NCBI GenBank assembly: GCA_024663395.1
Contig: JANFAH010000005.1
Location: 1-64,000, forward strand
Source of the DNA: Pisolithus tinctorius
Taxonomy: Eukaryota; Basidiomycota; Agaricomycetes; Boletales; Pisolithaceae
Reading direction: 5' to 3'
Length of the DNA stretch: 64,000 nucleotides
Shown: in pieces, positions 1 through 12,600 of the stretch
Numbering within the stretch: the first letter of the stretch is position 1
Layout: the number at the start of each line of letters is the position of its first letter
Translations under genes and position numbers: made by a program
The notes under the pieces: model-generated
What the model was told of the DNA's origin: nothing
Databases searched by the model: none
What the model saw: the letters and a program-made list of their open reading frames with translations, nothing else

Positions 1-3000
1 AAATACGTCGAAAACTGGATAGGCTCTGATGTCGGGGTTCCAGCTGCATCAGAGAAGGGACCAAAAGCGTCGTCCTGCAAATCAATCAATACGGGAGCAG
101 TAAGAATTAAGGAGGATCGTAAGGACCTCATCATAATGGGCTCCAAAAGGATCATCGGTGAGCGCTTCTCTGAGAGGCGCAGAGGAGGATGCACAAAAAG
201 AGTCCTGGATGCGTTTGTCGGCTTTAAAAAAAAATTCAAGAAAAAGCATACGAACATCAAAGCCGCTAGATGCTGATATTTGCGCGTTGTTTTGATGGCG
301 GCGAGCCGGTGGTGGTTTTCCCAAGTCAAATGTAGAATGAGCCAACCAGCCGCCGTCTTCTTCGTCTTCGTCATCGTCTGCATCAGAAGAGAAAAATTCT
401 GAGTGCATCTCTTGTGCCAGATACCGCGCAAACTGGGTGTCCCGGCAATTAAGACATAATAAAGAACAAGCAGACATATTAAGCACACCTGCGGTGGTCC
501 TGTCCCGTGGTCGTCCTCGTCTTCGTCTATCGGCGCTGGACCGAAATCGGCACTCGTCTCCCGACTGGGCTTTGCAGTGGCAGCTCGCCTAAATTCACCC
601 TTTAACATTGAGTTTCCATTCGTCGTTGGAGCGGCAGTCGACATAGATTTAGTATCTTCTTCGTCGACTGCCCATCGCGCGCCGGGTCTAGGAGCATTGA
701 CATTAGGCTTGCCACCCCCAAGCAAGCTTGTATCTCGTTTCTTCGTTTCATTGTATCTGCCTGTCACGTATTCAGACCAATCGGGGTGCGGTGCGTGCCG
801 CTCTATCATCAGCCGCAGCTCCGGGGGATAATGCTCTAGTGCAGTGATAACGTCTTCTGACATGAGAGTAAGGTGGCCCATGTACCCCAAACGTACACCT
901 TTGGGTTTGACGCTGAAACGCCGTCGTTACACGGCGCAATCAAATAGACCAAGACGGTAGAGCTTGCCTTTCCGCATCATTTTTCTTCTGCCCCTCAACT
1001 ATGCGATGCATTAGCCGAGCATCTCGGAAGAGCGCTATGGTCAATTCTCGATTCAAGCCACCATCCACTCTGCCGGTAAGTATCTGGTGGATGAAATCGT
1101 AGACCACGCTGTGCAGAAAGTTGTTCCACGGAAACTCAAAGAACAGGTCCTGCAGCGGCAGAAGTCAGAACGATTAAGCAAAATTACTGTGAACTACTCA
1201 CCAGTAGTACTGAGAGCACGGACTCCTGGAGGAAAACCTGTTTCATCCTCTCTCCTGCGGGTACCTCCGAGACAAGATCCCTCGTCATCCGCCTCGAACT
1301 TCGACGAGAATTGTTGGAATAAGCTTTCGACACCGGGCTATTCGAGATAGAACCTTCGCTAATTGGGCTCCGCTGAAGTACACCTTGATCGGGAGATGTT
1401 GACGAGGTCGTAATTGGAGAAGAGGACAGCATTGATGGAGACTCTATGGGTGCTTCAGTAGTCTCCGCCTGCGTGTCTTTCGTCGCTATGTCGTCCATCA
1501 CGATCTCTTCCATGGCGTCGTCGTCAGAACTGCCCGGTTCGTCGCTCATGTCGTCATCTGAGTCTAGTATCGACGAGCTGCGTGGATTGTGGATGGGCAA
1601 CTCCAGCGCAGGTTCAACCTCATCTTGAGGGCCCTCATTCTCCTGCTCCGCTTCATCGCCAGACCCGATGGCAATTACGCGTGCTAGCTGTTCCAACGAC
1701 GACAAACCGCCTTGCAATCGACCTTGGTTGTCATACAGGTAGTCGTGCTCTGATGAGCGGTTCAGGAGAGACATATTCGAACAGTGCAAAAGTTCTGCGT
1801 AAAGCTCGCAAATACGATATCGTTCGAACGTCAGCGGCTGGATGAGACCCACTGTCGTGGGCACTGGGCCTTGCTACTCCGGTAATGTGAGCCATAAGTA
1901 ATGACTTCAATTCAAAATGAACGCACTGAGGAGCGTGGTTGCCGCAAATACCGCTGAAAGTCAGGCAGCCGTTCTGACATGACATCCAATAGTGGACCCA
2001 AATGCACAACACCCATACGGTCAACCATCTCGTTCATTGCGTTCTCCAAAATCTCCCGTGCATTATCGGAACCGTGTAGTTGCTGCTGGACTTGAATCAA
2101 TCGATTCCGTAGAGTGTGGAAGAGGTATGGTTCGAAATAGTCTGAATTATTTTTCCGGATGAGCTCGATTACTATAGATATCGAGTGGACGACGGATGAA
2201 GTAGCGGAATGGATGTCTGGGAGGTCGTGGCCAAGGGTGTTGCCATGATCACTATGTTGCCCGTCGCCGGCGTATCGTTCGGTAGGCGGTTGGTCGTTGT
2301 ATTCGTAAAGAATATAGCCGACTAACGTGTCTATACTTTCCCTTCGAGCGAGCTCACGAGCGAAGCGATTTGAGGCGGGAAGATTTTGAAGTCCGTCGGT
2401 TAAACCAGCACCCGGGGAAGGTGCAGCCATAGAGATGATACCTTTGATGAGTTCTGAGACTACCGCATGAACATCGCTGCTATGAGCAGGTGAGAGGAGG
2501 TCAATTAGGCGGCCCATGAGCTGTTCGCTGGACAACCACTGAGTAACAAGTCAGGTGAGACATGGACACGAGAGGTCACAAGAGCATACTTCTAGAACAC
2601 CAGATCCTCCAGGTTGCTCGTCTATGGACGATGCGAACTAGCAAGTCGACTATGGAAGGTGCTTCGACATGGTGCAGTAAGCGCTCCACAATATTCGGTT
2701 GAGATTGGATGAAGGCAAGCATCTGGATATTGATGTGTCTCGTGCGCGACAGCATAGAAGAGTAACGGAGGCCACTTACATCTGCGGGCTTTTTTGTGAG
2801 GAAGACAGAGTTTACCTTGGCGAAGTGGGACGCCATGACCATTTCAGTCTTCATGTCTTCTGGTGACTTGTCGAGGACAATCTCCCAGAAGGTGCCAGCA
2901 GCTCGTCGGCATTATTAACACAAGTCTCAACGACGGACCAAATTTCACTACAGAGCACTTCCGTGGCAACGTAAGGATATCTTGTGACCGCAGTCAAACG

Positions 3001-3312
3001 CGAGATGAACGAGCGCTAGAATTGGTCACGTACTTGAAGCGTCCCCTCTCTTCATGACCCTCAATCTGTCCAGTGACATAACCCAACAGACGCTTGAGAA
3101 CATCTGTGCGCTGAAAGTAGTCGATAAGCCTCGTGTTCTGAGCCTTGCATTCCTGTAGTAGATCGTCCTCGTCCAAAATCGCCTCAAGTGAGACGTCCTC
3201 CTTGTCTAGTAGGCTGTCGATAGCTGACGCATTGTGGAACCCGAACCTGTGTGAAAATTTTTGTTCAGGACTACGATATCTCTGAAAAGGCGGTAAACTA
3301 CCTCCAAAACAT
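1..3312 (-). CDS. SAPS-domain protein, Sit4/PP6 phosphatase-associated subunit (3' end off window)
   Basis: SAPS proteins are regulatory subunits that bind the PP6/Sit4 phosphatase. The 11-nt first exon encodes MFWR; after an intron it continues GFHNASAIDSLLDKEDVSL, the family's hallmark start, so the ATG is at 3310-3312. Further SAPS blocks follow on the minus strand: FIQSQPNIVERLLHHVE (about 2700), a stretch ending in GIISMAAPSPGAGL (about 2420), ICELYAELLHCSN (about 1800), a long Ser/Asp-rich linker (1280-1640), then PWNNFLHSVVYDFIHQIL (about 1100) and GYMGHLTLMSEDVITALEH (about 860). The C-terminal acidic stretch DDEDEEDGGWLAHSTFDLG lies at about 340-380, and the gene leaves the window after an intron near 75-125. 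One intron (913-967) is GC-AG. Two places break the frame where the family is continuous: near 2891 (one base short) and near 2623 (two bases short). So it is either damaged or mis-sequenced. Confidence 0.85.
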
Positions 3313-3555
3313 GGAGACAGTTTCTTGGATGGAACGAAGAGAGATAAGTCTGTTTGTTAGGCCACTTGGCCTGGAGCTAGACGCGACTTACGACAGAGTG
3401 CTATGTAGTGTTTAGGCGAGATGCCTAGATTGGACATCCGCGATCAGGAACTGCCTACTCTCAATGTATCACACAGAAACATCCGGCGTCCCCCCCAAAG
3501 AAGAAAGGTATATCATTAAGAAAAAAGTCTGTAAGGTAACACGTGGCAAAAACAA

Positions 3556-5357
3556 CTACCCAACCCACGAATGCCTCAGAGTCCTCAGAACTACTCTAGG
3601 TCAGTCTTAGAACCCTATCAGGCAACCGAGGCTTACCCGAATCTGGTAGCTCCCGCTCGCTTTAGTGAGATACCGCACCCATTTGATACTGTGGTAATTG
3701 TTCTTCTCGAACACCTTGAGGAACCGGACGATCAGGCCAGACGCAGTGAACATCAGCACTTGGAAGTCGACATCGATTGGGGGCCGTGCCCACACTTGTC
3801 GAACAGTAGTAGAAGTCAGATCAGCCGTGGCCGTAAATGTGCATTCCTGGCCGCCTTGTATTCGTGGAATCCTGGGGGAGAGAAACGGAGCTCAGAACTA
3901 AAGCGTCTCTCGAAACCTGACGACTCACTTCCATACAACAATATTCTCTGCAGGAACATACTTGGCTTTACCGCTTGCTACCTTGCAATCCACCGTCGTC
4001 GTATTTAGAGGTGTAGGTATCTTCAGCACGACATTGGTCGCTGACAGCTTAGTACCAAAGTTCCCTTTCACAGACACCGTGTATGACACTTGCGTCGTGC
4101 CGATCTCATTTACGGTTGGAATGATGCGTAACGGAAGCTTCACGTTCGACGTACACCGATACCTCAGAGAAGATGTTCGGTATAGAAGAGACGAGCGTCA
4201 GGTCGCTTACCTCATTAGCTCGAACTCGCCATCCGGCGGGATGAAGCTGATTGTACGGGTCGCGTCAAACTCGTTCAGCCGGACGCACTGGTGGAAACGA
4301 CAATCATCAAGTTCCACGGCATCACTGGCACCTCTCTCGTTCTTGTCGATGACAAGCTTATCATTGAGACCAAACTTGCATTCAGGTGTTCCGGATAAGT
4401 ATGCACGCATTTGGATGTGTCCGTCGACATCTGCACGAAGGATGGTGCCTAAAGGAATATCAACGACCTGACTCAGCTCGCCGATTCGGGTACGGACCTT
4501 TTGCACTCATGCTGAGATTGACTGTTTCTACGACATCCACAAATGCCTCGTTCTTCTTATACTTGACCTCGCCACGCCGCCAGCTGGTTGCACCGGTTGC
4601 TTGTGTGGTTATCTTCGAGGACTCCTCCTAATAGCTCGATGAGTATGGACTAACGAGACGCAGGACGGGCATTACCGCTGCGTATGCACTTGACATTATG
4701 CTCTCTGTCGTGATGTATGACTTAAGAGTATCTGTCTCGCTGTTTTGAGGATATCCAAAGTCGTTAATTTCTATCGTGTACATCAATAAGCTATCACGTC
4801 CCTTTACGTGAGGCACACACCATCAATGAGCTCGTAGATCAGCACGAAGTTGTTCTTGACGGCCTCCTCGTCTACCTTGCCGAAATACGACTTTGCGATG
4901 GATATCAAACGATAGCAGTACTCGAACACGAGCGCAGCATTGGCGTTAGTTCTAAGGGATATGAGCGTCAATTAGGGACGGTTTTCTGGCGCTTCACTTG
5001 GTGACTGCAACTACATAGAGATTGTTCACCCGGACGTGAAAGAAGCTGGTGGAACCCAACGTGATGATGGGTGATCGTACGTCGCTATTTGATATAACCT
5101 GAATACGAAAGACATCTGCAATGGAGCGCCTAAATTCCAATCATGAGGTGGTGAGAAGGGGTGGAGGTGGAGAACTGACTTGAAGTCTGTCCGATATAGA
5201 CGAGATATGAGGACCTGCTCACCGGAATGAATGACAATTTCAATGAAACGCGGAACAAAGACTTGCCTCTCCTTTTTGATTGAAGATAAAAAACGCCTTG
5301 CAAACGTATCAGCTACAAGTCCAAGAGTCGTCTTGCTCGTGCCCTTACCGAAATCAT
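3556..5357 (-). CDS. AP-2 complex subunit mu (clathrin adaptor medium chain)
   Basis: The medium chain of the AP-2 adaptor recognises tyrosine-based sorting signals on endocytic cargo at the plasma membrane. The 9-nt first exon (5349-5357) encodes MIS. A 30-nt second exon encodes [10 protein letters not shown], and the third begins [12 protein letters not shown], together the longin-like N-terminus of mu subunits. The middle contains [20 protein letters not shown]. The C-terminal mu-homology domain shows [60 protein letters not shown], then [12 protein letters not shown] and [19 protein letters not shown]. The last block matches AP-2 mu better than AP-1 mu. The intron after exon 2 is GC-AG (donor GCAAGT at 5266-5261). 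The last coding exon after YQIR (about 3620) is uncertain; the stop given at 3556 is one of several splice options. It lies tail-to-head behind the SAPS gene. Confidence 0.88.
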
Positions 5358-7280
5358 GGTCAACCGAAACGGGAGAGCGCACACGCCTGATCACACTTAT
5401 AAAGTCACGTGAATTCATATCACTGCCGGCGGTTTGAATGTCGGACCATGGTTGAGTGACCAGCCAACAGTCGTTCTCATCCCCCTCTAAGTAGGCCTTT
5501 CGCCTCCAACAGGTGCTCATTCACGTGCAGCGCGTTTTAACTCTCTGGTACCATTGCCCTGCGGACACATGATGGAAGATACGTGAATGTCTTTAACACA
5601 GACGGCAGACTTCAGTTTTGCGACAGGACGCTATACGAAAATGCCAGGTTTGCTGTAGTAAAGGATGACTACGGCAGGGTCAACCTGAAAGTTGTTTCGA
5701 TTCGACGAGCTATCGCTGCCTCCCGAAACTCACATTCGCAAACCGACGGTCGGAGACCCCAATAGGAAAACCGTGATCCTCTATTATATTAGCAACGTCA
5801 TGTGTTCTGAAGAGAATGGCCTCCGATTTAGGTGGATTATTTGCTCCTGAGTAATCGTCCCCAACCTGGAGGCCATCTCTTCATGATGTCAGAGAAAAGG
5901 AGGATCCCTCTTGCTGGTTCCTCGTAGAGAATTTGGACTAGTTCTCCATGGTTACGAGCCGTACTCTGATGTTGTGCGTGTTTTTACTTAGGCATAACGT
6001 AGATCCCTCGTTTTTCGCTAAGGCATGTCGATCTTAGCTCTCAATGCTGGACACGCGTCTGGTCGCAACGTCTGCCATAACCTATATCGCCATTCAGCCG
6101 CTTAAACACGTCGTACTCGCCTTACTTCCACTCTGTACGTGGATATGACTGCCTGGATTTGACAAAACACTAGTTCTCGATCACCGCGGTCATTCATCTC
6201 ATTACATCCGATCTGGTACCCGCTGAGGTAGGTTTAACGGCATAGTCATGGCAGTGGCGCTGCTCAGAAAGTCGCGCATAGGTCAAGTAATATTTCCGTC
6301 GGGCCCCCCTGTTGTAATTCAGCTAATGGTTTCACTGCGACCTCCGTTGACTTGATCCGTCCAGTGATGAGATCGAAATGTCTGTAACTCAAAATGCTTG
6401 GCGTTTCGTCGAAGGGTGTCCGGTTCGTGCGAAGAGTCTTTTTGTTATCCTATGTTGTTTGCTACGCTACTGCGCCTGTTCCATAGGACTCCCAAGTTCT
6501 TGACGTCGGTGTACCCTTCTAGTAATTGCACTCAGTACTTGCAAAAATCCTCCATGATCCGTTGAAGCCGATTGTTTGGAGTTTCCGCCGTGGTGAATTA
6601 TTCTTCCTGTGCATGGGAATCTTTGCAGCCTCAACAAAAGCAGTATAACGATTCGCGCTAGCACAGCATTCTGAGAAGGATCAAAAATGAATTTGCTGTA
6701 CCTCAATACGCTCCAACGGACCATTGTTGTTGTACAGCTATCACGCTGATCGGAGACTTCGATATATAGTCCGCCTGAGCCAGATATCTGATATCCTCAG
6801 AGTGCTCGTGTTTCAGCGGAGTCAACCGTGAAATGAATGCGGGGGCCTGAACCCAACGGTTTGCAAACCTGTTTCTTACTAAAAACCTGCCTCATATTTG
6901 GCTTCGGATAGTAAGCTCTGCTCTTCTCGGAAGCTAGCTTATACTTGAGACGAGTGGGGAAACCAGACTTCCGTGCACCCAGAACTTATGACCGGCACAT
7001 GCACTTGATACTCCACAACATTTCTCTTGATCTATTACGGCGTGGTCCTCCAAAGCGGTCTGATAGCAACCTGAGTACCAACAATCGCCGAGACGTAACC
7101 CGCTCTCTCGGATAGAACACCCTGTATGTTTCTCCGGCATTTCGATGATAGTAGGGGGAATTCACTGGTCTTGTGGTGTTTGTATGGTATGCCTAGCATA
7201 ATAGCGCTTACGTACTTGGAGTAGAAACCTTGTCGGACTTGTCGGTAAGCAAATTTATTGTGGCGTGGCGTGGACAGATC
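5358..7280. other. Intergenic region between AP-2 mu and ILV2
   Basis: About 1.9 kb between two divergently transcribed genes. Only short open frames (85 codons or fewer) occur on either strand. None joins into a recognisable protein, and I saw no RNA gene or repeat. Confidence 0.5.
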
Positions 7281-7301
7281 GAGTCACCATCAATTTGACT
7301 C
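7281..7301. promoter_or_regulatory. Inverted pair of TGACTC cores upstream of ILV2
   Basis: GAGTCA at 7281-7286 and TGACTC at 7296-7301 are the same hexamer on opposite strands, 9 bp apart and 62-83 bp upstream of the ILV2 start codon. TGACTC is the core of the Gcn4/CPC1 general amino-acid-control element, known to drive branched-chain amino-acid genes in other fungi. Function here is inferred from motif and position only. Confidence 0.45.
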
Positions 7302-7363
7302 CACTTTAACTTCAGAAACCTGGAGTTGATCTCCTCTCTAGCTAACTTTACCTGCAAGCTTTC

Positions 7364-9641
7364 ATGTCGTTGCCTAGTGCTCTGCGTGCACGGGGTGCAC
7401 AAAAATCTGCAGCGAATGCCTGCTTCATTCGCTCAAAGTCGACCGTCTCTTCAAACTCGATCGTAGAGGCCAAAGCTAGAGTGAGAGACCATGCCAGACA
7501 AATCAGCAGATCCTCCGTGCGAGGTGCTATCCCCGCCACCGCTGCGTAAATATGATCTACTTTCGGTTGTACGATCAGAGAGCTAACATTTCCTTCCAGT
7601 CGACCCGAGCCGGCACCAGGTTTTCAACAGTTGCCACCTAGCAGCGGGGCCTTGCCGTTGCTGGAATCTCAAAGACACGCAGCTCTTGACCACTCGTTCG
7701 TAGGGATGTCAGGCGGCGAGATCTTTCACGAAATGATGCTTCGACATGGAGTGAAACACATCTTCGGGTACCCAGGGGGTGCTATTCTCCCTGTGTTCGA
7801 TGCTATCTACAACTCTAAGCATTTTGACTTCATATTACCACGCCACGAACAAGGCGCCGGTCATATGGCCGAAGGGTACGCACGTGTATCCGGAAAGCCC
7901 GGTGTCGTCCTCGTCACGTCAGGTCCTGGCGCAACAAACGTCGTGACGCCGATGCAGGATGCCTTGTCTGATGGTGTCCCCCTCGTTGTCTTTTGTGGTC
8001 AGGTCGCCACGTCAGCCATCGGTTCTGACGCTTTTCAAGAAGCTGATGTCGTCGGCATTTCGCGGAGTTGCACAAAATGGAACGTTATGGTCAAGGACAT
8101 CACGGAGCTACCCAGACGCATAAATGAAGCATTCAAAATCGCCATGTCAGGACGCCCGGGTCCTGTTCTTGTGGATCTACCAAAAGATGTCACAGCGGGT
8201 ATCCTGCGCACTCCGCTGCCATACAAGGCGACAACCCCTGGCCTTCATACCCTTCCTTCTAATCCATTGCAGGCTGTGACCTCGCCCACCGATATGGTCC
8301 TTATCCAGCAAGCCGCCAGTCTGATCAATCAGTCACAGCGGCCCATTATCTACGCCGGCAACGGTGTCCTCTCGTCGCCTTTTGGTCCCAAGCTGCTAGC
8401 TCAACTGGCAGAGCAGGGTAATATCCCGGTGACGACGACATTGCAAGGTCTAGGTGCATTCGACGAGACCAACGAAAGGAGCTTGCATATGCTCGGCATG
8501 CATGGCTCAGCATATGCGAACCTTGCTATGCAAAGCGCAGACTTGATCATTGCATTGGGTGCACGGTTCGACGACCGTGTTACAGGAAAGGTCGATACTT
8601 TTGCCCCTGCCGCTCGTGCAGCGGCAGCTCAAGGACGAGGAGGCATAATTCATTTCGAGATTCAGCCCAAAAATATCAACAAGGTCGTCGAAGCGTCTAT
8701 TCCTATCCTTGGTGACGTCGTATCGAATATGTCTGCCCTTGTGCCCTTGATTCGGTCATCGCCCCGTACGGACTGGTTCGCAGATATCAAGCAGTGGAAG
8801 GAGAAGTACCCCTTTACGTACGTGAACTCTGCATCAGGATCCGATGGTCGGATGAAGCCACAGGCTGTCATCGAGGAGTTGGATAAACAGACGGCTCACA
8901 GGAAGGAGGAGGTCGTCGTGTCCACTGGTGTTGGCCAACATCAAATGTGGGCTGCGCAACATTTTCGGTGGAAAACCCCACGTTCAATGGTCACTTCTGG
9001 AGGTCTCGGTGTATGCAATCATTGTTGTGCGTTTTTTTCTCTGACGCTCATTAATATTAGACAATGGGCTTTGGGCTGCCTGCCGCAATCGGCGCGAAGG
9101 TGGCCGCCCCGCACAAGACTGTGGTTGATATTGATGGAGACGCTTCATTCAGTATGACGGCAATGGAGCTTGCGACGGCTTCGCAGTTTGATATTGGAGT
9201 TAAGGTTCTTGTGTTGAATAATGAATTCCAAGGAATGGTACTGCAATGGCAGGGTACGTTATCGCTTAAACGCTATTGGGTGGCTAGAACGCTCATCGTA
9301 CCCTCCAGACCTGTTCTATGACGCTCGATACTCCCACACAAGAATGACAAATCCTGATTTTGTCCTCCTTGCCAAGGCGATGGGTGTACATGCTATTCGG
9401 TGCAGCAGCACGGAGGAGCTCCCAGAGAAGATGAAGGAATTCCTGGAGTATGACGGGTCGAAACCTGTCCTCATGGAGTGTATTGTTGAGAGGAACGAGC
9501 ACGTGTATCCCATGGTGCGACTGCAGAATGTCACTGGTTGGTCGCCTCCCCCCTGACTGTGCCTTTCATTTCCAGGTACCAGCAGGCAAAGCTCTGCACG
9601 AACTGGTCCTCCACCCTTCACTGAGACCAAAAGCTCAGTGA
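7364..9641 (+). CDS. ILV2: Acetolactate (acetohydroxyacid) synthase catalytic subunit, mitochondrial
   Basis: Condenses two pyruvates to acetolactate, or pyruvate with 2-oxobutyrate, in the first common step of valine, leucine and isoleucine synthesis; uses ThDP, FAD and Mg2+. Five exons: 7364-7545, 7600-9010, 9061-9253, 9309-9514, 9576-9641. They sum to 2058 nt in one frame, 685 residues, normal for fungal enzymes. The first exon is Arg/Ser/Ala-rich without acidic clusters, as expected of a mitochondrial presequence. Family motifs: [20 protein letters not shown] with the catalytic Glu in [58 protein letters not shown], the ThDP motif from [10 protein letters not shown] to [10 protein letters not shown], and [14 protein letters not shown]. 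The residue after GQV is Ala (GQVATSAIG), where many fungal and plant enzymes have the herbicide-site Pro. The C-terminus ends [10 protein letters not shown]. Confidence 0.97.
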
Positions 9642-12600
9642 AGGTGTGAATTTGACATGGGTATCTACTTGTCAACCGCAACCAAATGATCAAAAACAAA
9701 CCGGTTCCTTTCTATACCATTTATCTTTCACGCTTTTTAACCGTTTTCGCTGCGTAGTACTTCCGAAGATATACGCTACGTTGCCAGGGAGTCTCACATT
9801 GCTTGACCCAAAATGAGGCAGTTTCGCCTCTCGGATTTCATAGTTTGTACTATATCTGCGCTTTCCAACAATTTTCGATACATGCTGGCAAATTCTGGGC
9901 GTTTGGAGTGCTGAACTCGAAGTAACAACTGCAATGGGCCAATTGCCTCGGCCCGTTGTCACATGCTACCATTGGATGGCAGATGCAAAACTTCTGTGAA
10001 ATAATGCTTCACAACAATTCAACATTCAAATCTCGAATTTTTTTACTTGGTAGAATGAGATCTAAGCTACATCCGTGTTGAGTTTTACAATAAGTGACGA
10101 ATTGAGTGCGGCGGAGAGAACACAATCTGATCGGTCAAAATGCCACCGAGGCACAATTTTGTCACGGATTGTCACATACGGCACGTCAGCCGGGGGTAAA
10201 GTTCGCAAAGTCCGACGTAATCTGCGTTTGAAATTGGCAGGGTAAACGACCTGCCGAATCGGAGCGTGAACGATGCCACTAGCGTGACGCCCTACATATA
10301 CCTAGAATAGCATACCCTTCTCCCTCTAACCGTAAACTTAAGTATCTGCATGTAGATCAGAACCTAGTGCACATTTCCTGAAAGAATTGTACAGCATTGC
10401 AGTAGATCAGACCAAAGCACCGCTACAAGTGCCTAGAACCATGTAAATTCCCCTGATGGCTGACAATGTTTTATGTTTCACAGCTTCCACAACCACTTTG
10501 TCTTGTATCTAAGTATACAATCTACATAAATACACCTACTCTGCAAGACTCTAGCGTTAAATATATTTTAATTGTGGTGTTACTGGCTGTAAGCCATTTT
10601 GCAGGTGCTGTCCCACGATAGTACCGAGTATCTGGAAGCGCGACGAAAAGCTGTGGAGAGCTGTGCTCAGTTCGAAACATGTCACTGTAGCGTCCCACGC
10701 CAAGCTAGAGAAAGGTCAATAGGAAACCGCGCACGGTACACTTTCTCGTGATGCATAGCTGTCCTTTTCCATTTTAGATTTTTGGCAGTACTAGATGTCA
10801 GTGTCTGCTGGCCCGACGCTATGCATTGTGAGAAAGTGTACTGTATTTTTCGCTGCTTTGACTTGGTATAAAAACAGTCGCGGGCAACGCTACAGGTCCT
10901 ATGTCAATTCCTATACGCACTATCAACTCAACCACGATGCTTCTCTCATCGAAGCCTACGGTTTGTTGAATGTGACTTCGTAATGAGAGGTGTGCCGAAT
11001 ATTGTGGAGGTCGCGATTTTCTTCGGGGAGAGCATTACTGCAATATTGGATTGTCCTCGGGACTCCTAGGCGACAGCTACAAGCACCACGGTTAACCTTT
11101 CTGCTGTGAACACCGGATTTTTTCCCGTTACTTCCGGAGTTCTACGTACATCCATGGCTCCAACTTACTGGCGGGGTACCATCTCGCGACGGAGTGGAAT
11201 CCTCTAAGGGAGATTCCTTGCCCCATACCGGTATAAAGGGTGAATGATGGTCAATGTTCTCGAACCATCCATTCAGGAACAGTAAGTGTTTGTGGGATAT
11301 ACTTTCGATATCCTCCGCTGATCGAAATTGAGCCAGTGCTTGACTAGACCGTTGCTTTTCTTGACTGTATCCAATCGCACCTTCTCGTGCTGTGGACATA
11401 CCTTCCGGTAAAAAATCCCGACCGTCATAGCCTACGGTGTCTTGTCTCGGAGGCACTTGACTATTCACAAATTGTGAACCTCGGTTGGAGTTCCGGAAGG
11501 ACGCATACGCATGGAGGCAAATTTAGGCTCGAGGAGGACACTGCGCGAGGTCTTGCTTTGTCTTCTGGCAGTCAGGAATATGCACAAGCATCACGGATGT
11601 TGTACGTTCAACCTGTTAAGACTGGAGGTATAACTATACTCACAAATCAGGGCAGCCCTCTGCAGCTCCCCAAGAGACATATTTGTCTCCCGGTTCATGG
11701 AGGCCAGAAAAACTTCTGCAGATCTCACGCGACATTATATGGCAGCCCTCCATGTATTACGTAACTTAAGTGCGCCACTAGTGTGCCGACCTCCAACCAC
11801 TCCATTTTCGATTAGTACGTCCGTAGGCTCTCATGGAGGGCTTCAGTAGAATCAAAAATGACGACCAGAACGTTATTTTAAGGGTATAAATGCTAGTGGT
11901 GCAACGATGAGGCTGCCTGTGTGCGTGCAGAATAGGGGAAAGACCTCCAGTCCACCCAACCTTCTTAACACTTACCTCGTTGGGTTTCGTGAATTGAGAA
12001 CCCGGCTCTCTTTGAAGACCTGCCCCAACGATATTATCTTGCTATGGGTGCCTTCGCTGTCATCCAAGCAACCGCAGAATCATACAGCATATCGCCGCCA
12101 CCTAAAGCCAGGTATTTCATATAGTAGCACAAAACCTGGTGTTGTTTCCGGCTAATGACTTTCGGCAATTCAGGTCTAACAGGAAACATGACCTGCCACA
12201 TAAAAGGCACAAATTAGGTCAGTAGTACAACGATCATGGTTCAGTACGTTGCTGAAACGTGGACTGGCTAACAGGGCGTGAGTCGCCGACTTACAAGAAA
12301 TACTCAAGATGGACAGAAGATGATCGCGACAGAAACGAGGGTGAGAGGTTAGAGCATGCAGTCGAAAGGGGTCTCACTCAGCCGAGCAATAGAACAAGCA
12401 CGTACCTGCTATGCATTTCCGCCAGATGTCGCCGGAGAAGCTGCTGAGGTTGACAAGAAATCACTTGTACCAAAAGTTGTCGCCATGCAGGGTAGCGAGC
12501 GCCAGGAGCATAGTGTAGAAGCATGTGTTACAAGTGTTAACTAGTACCCACATTCGGGGAGACCTATCACGAAGTAATAGACAACCGTTAGGAGTAAACA

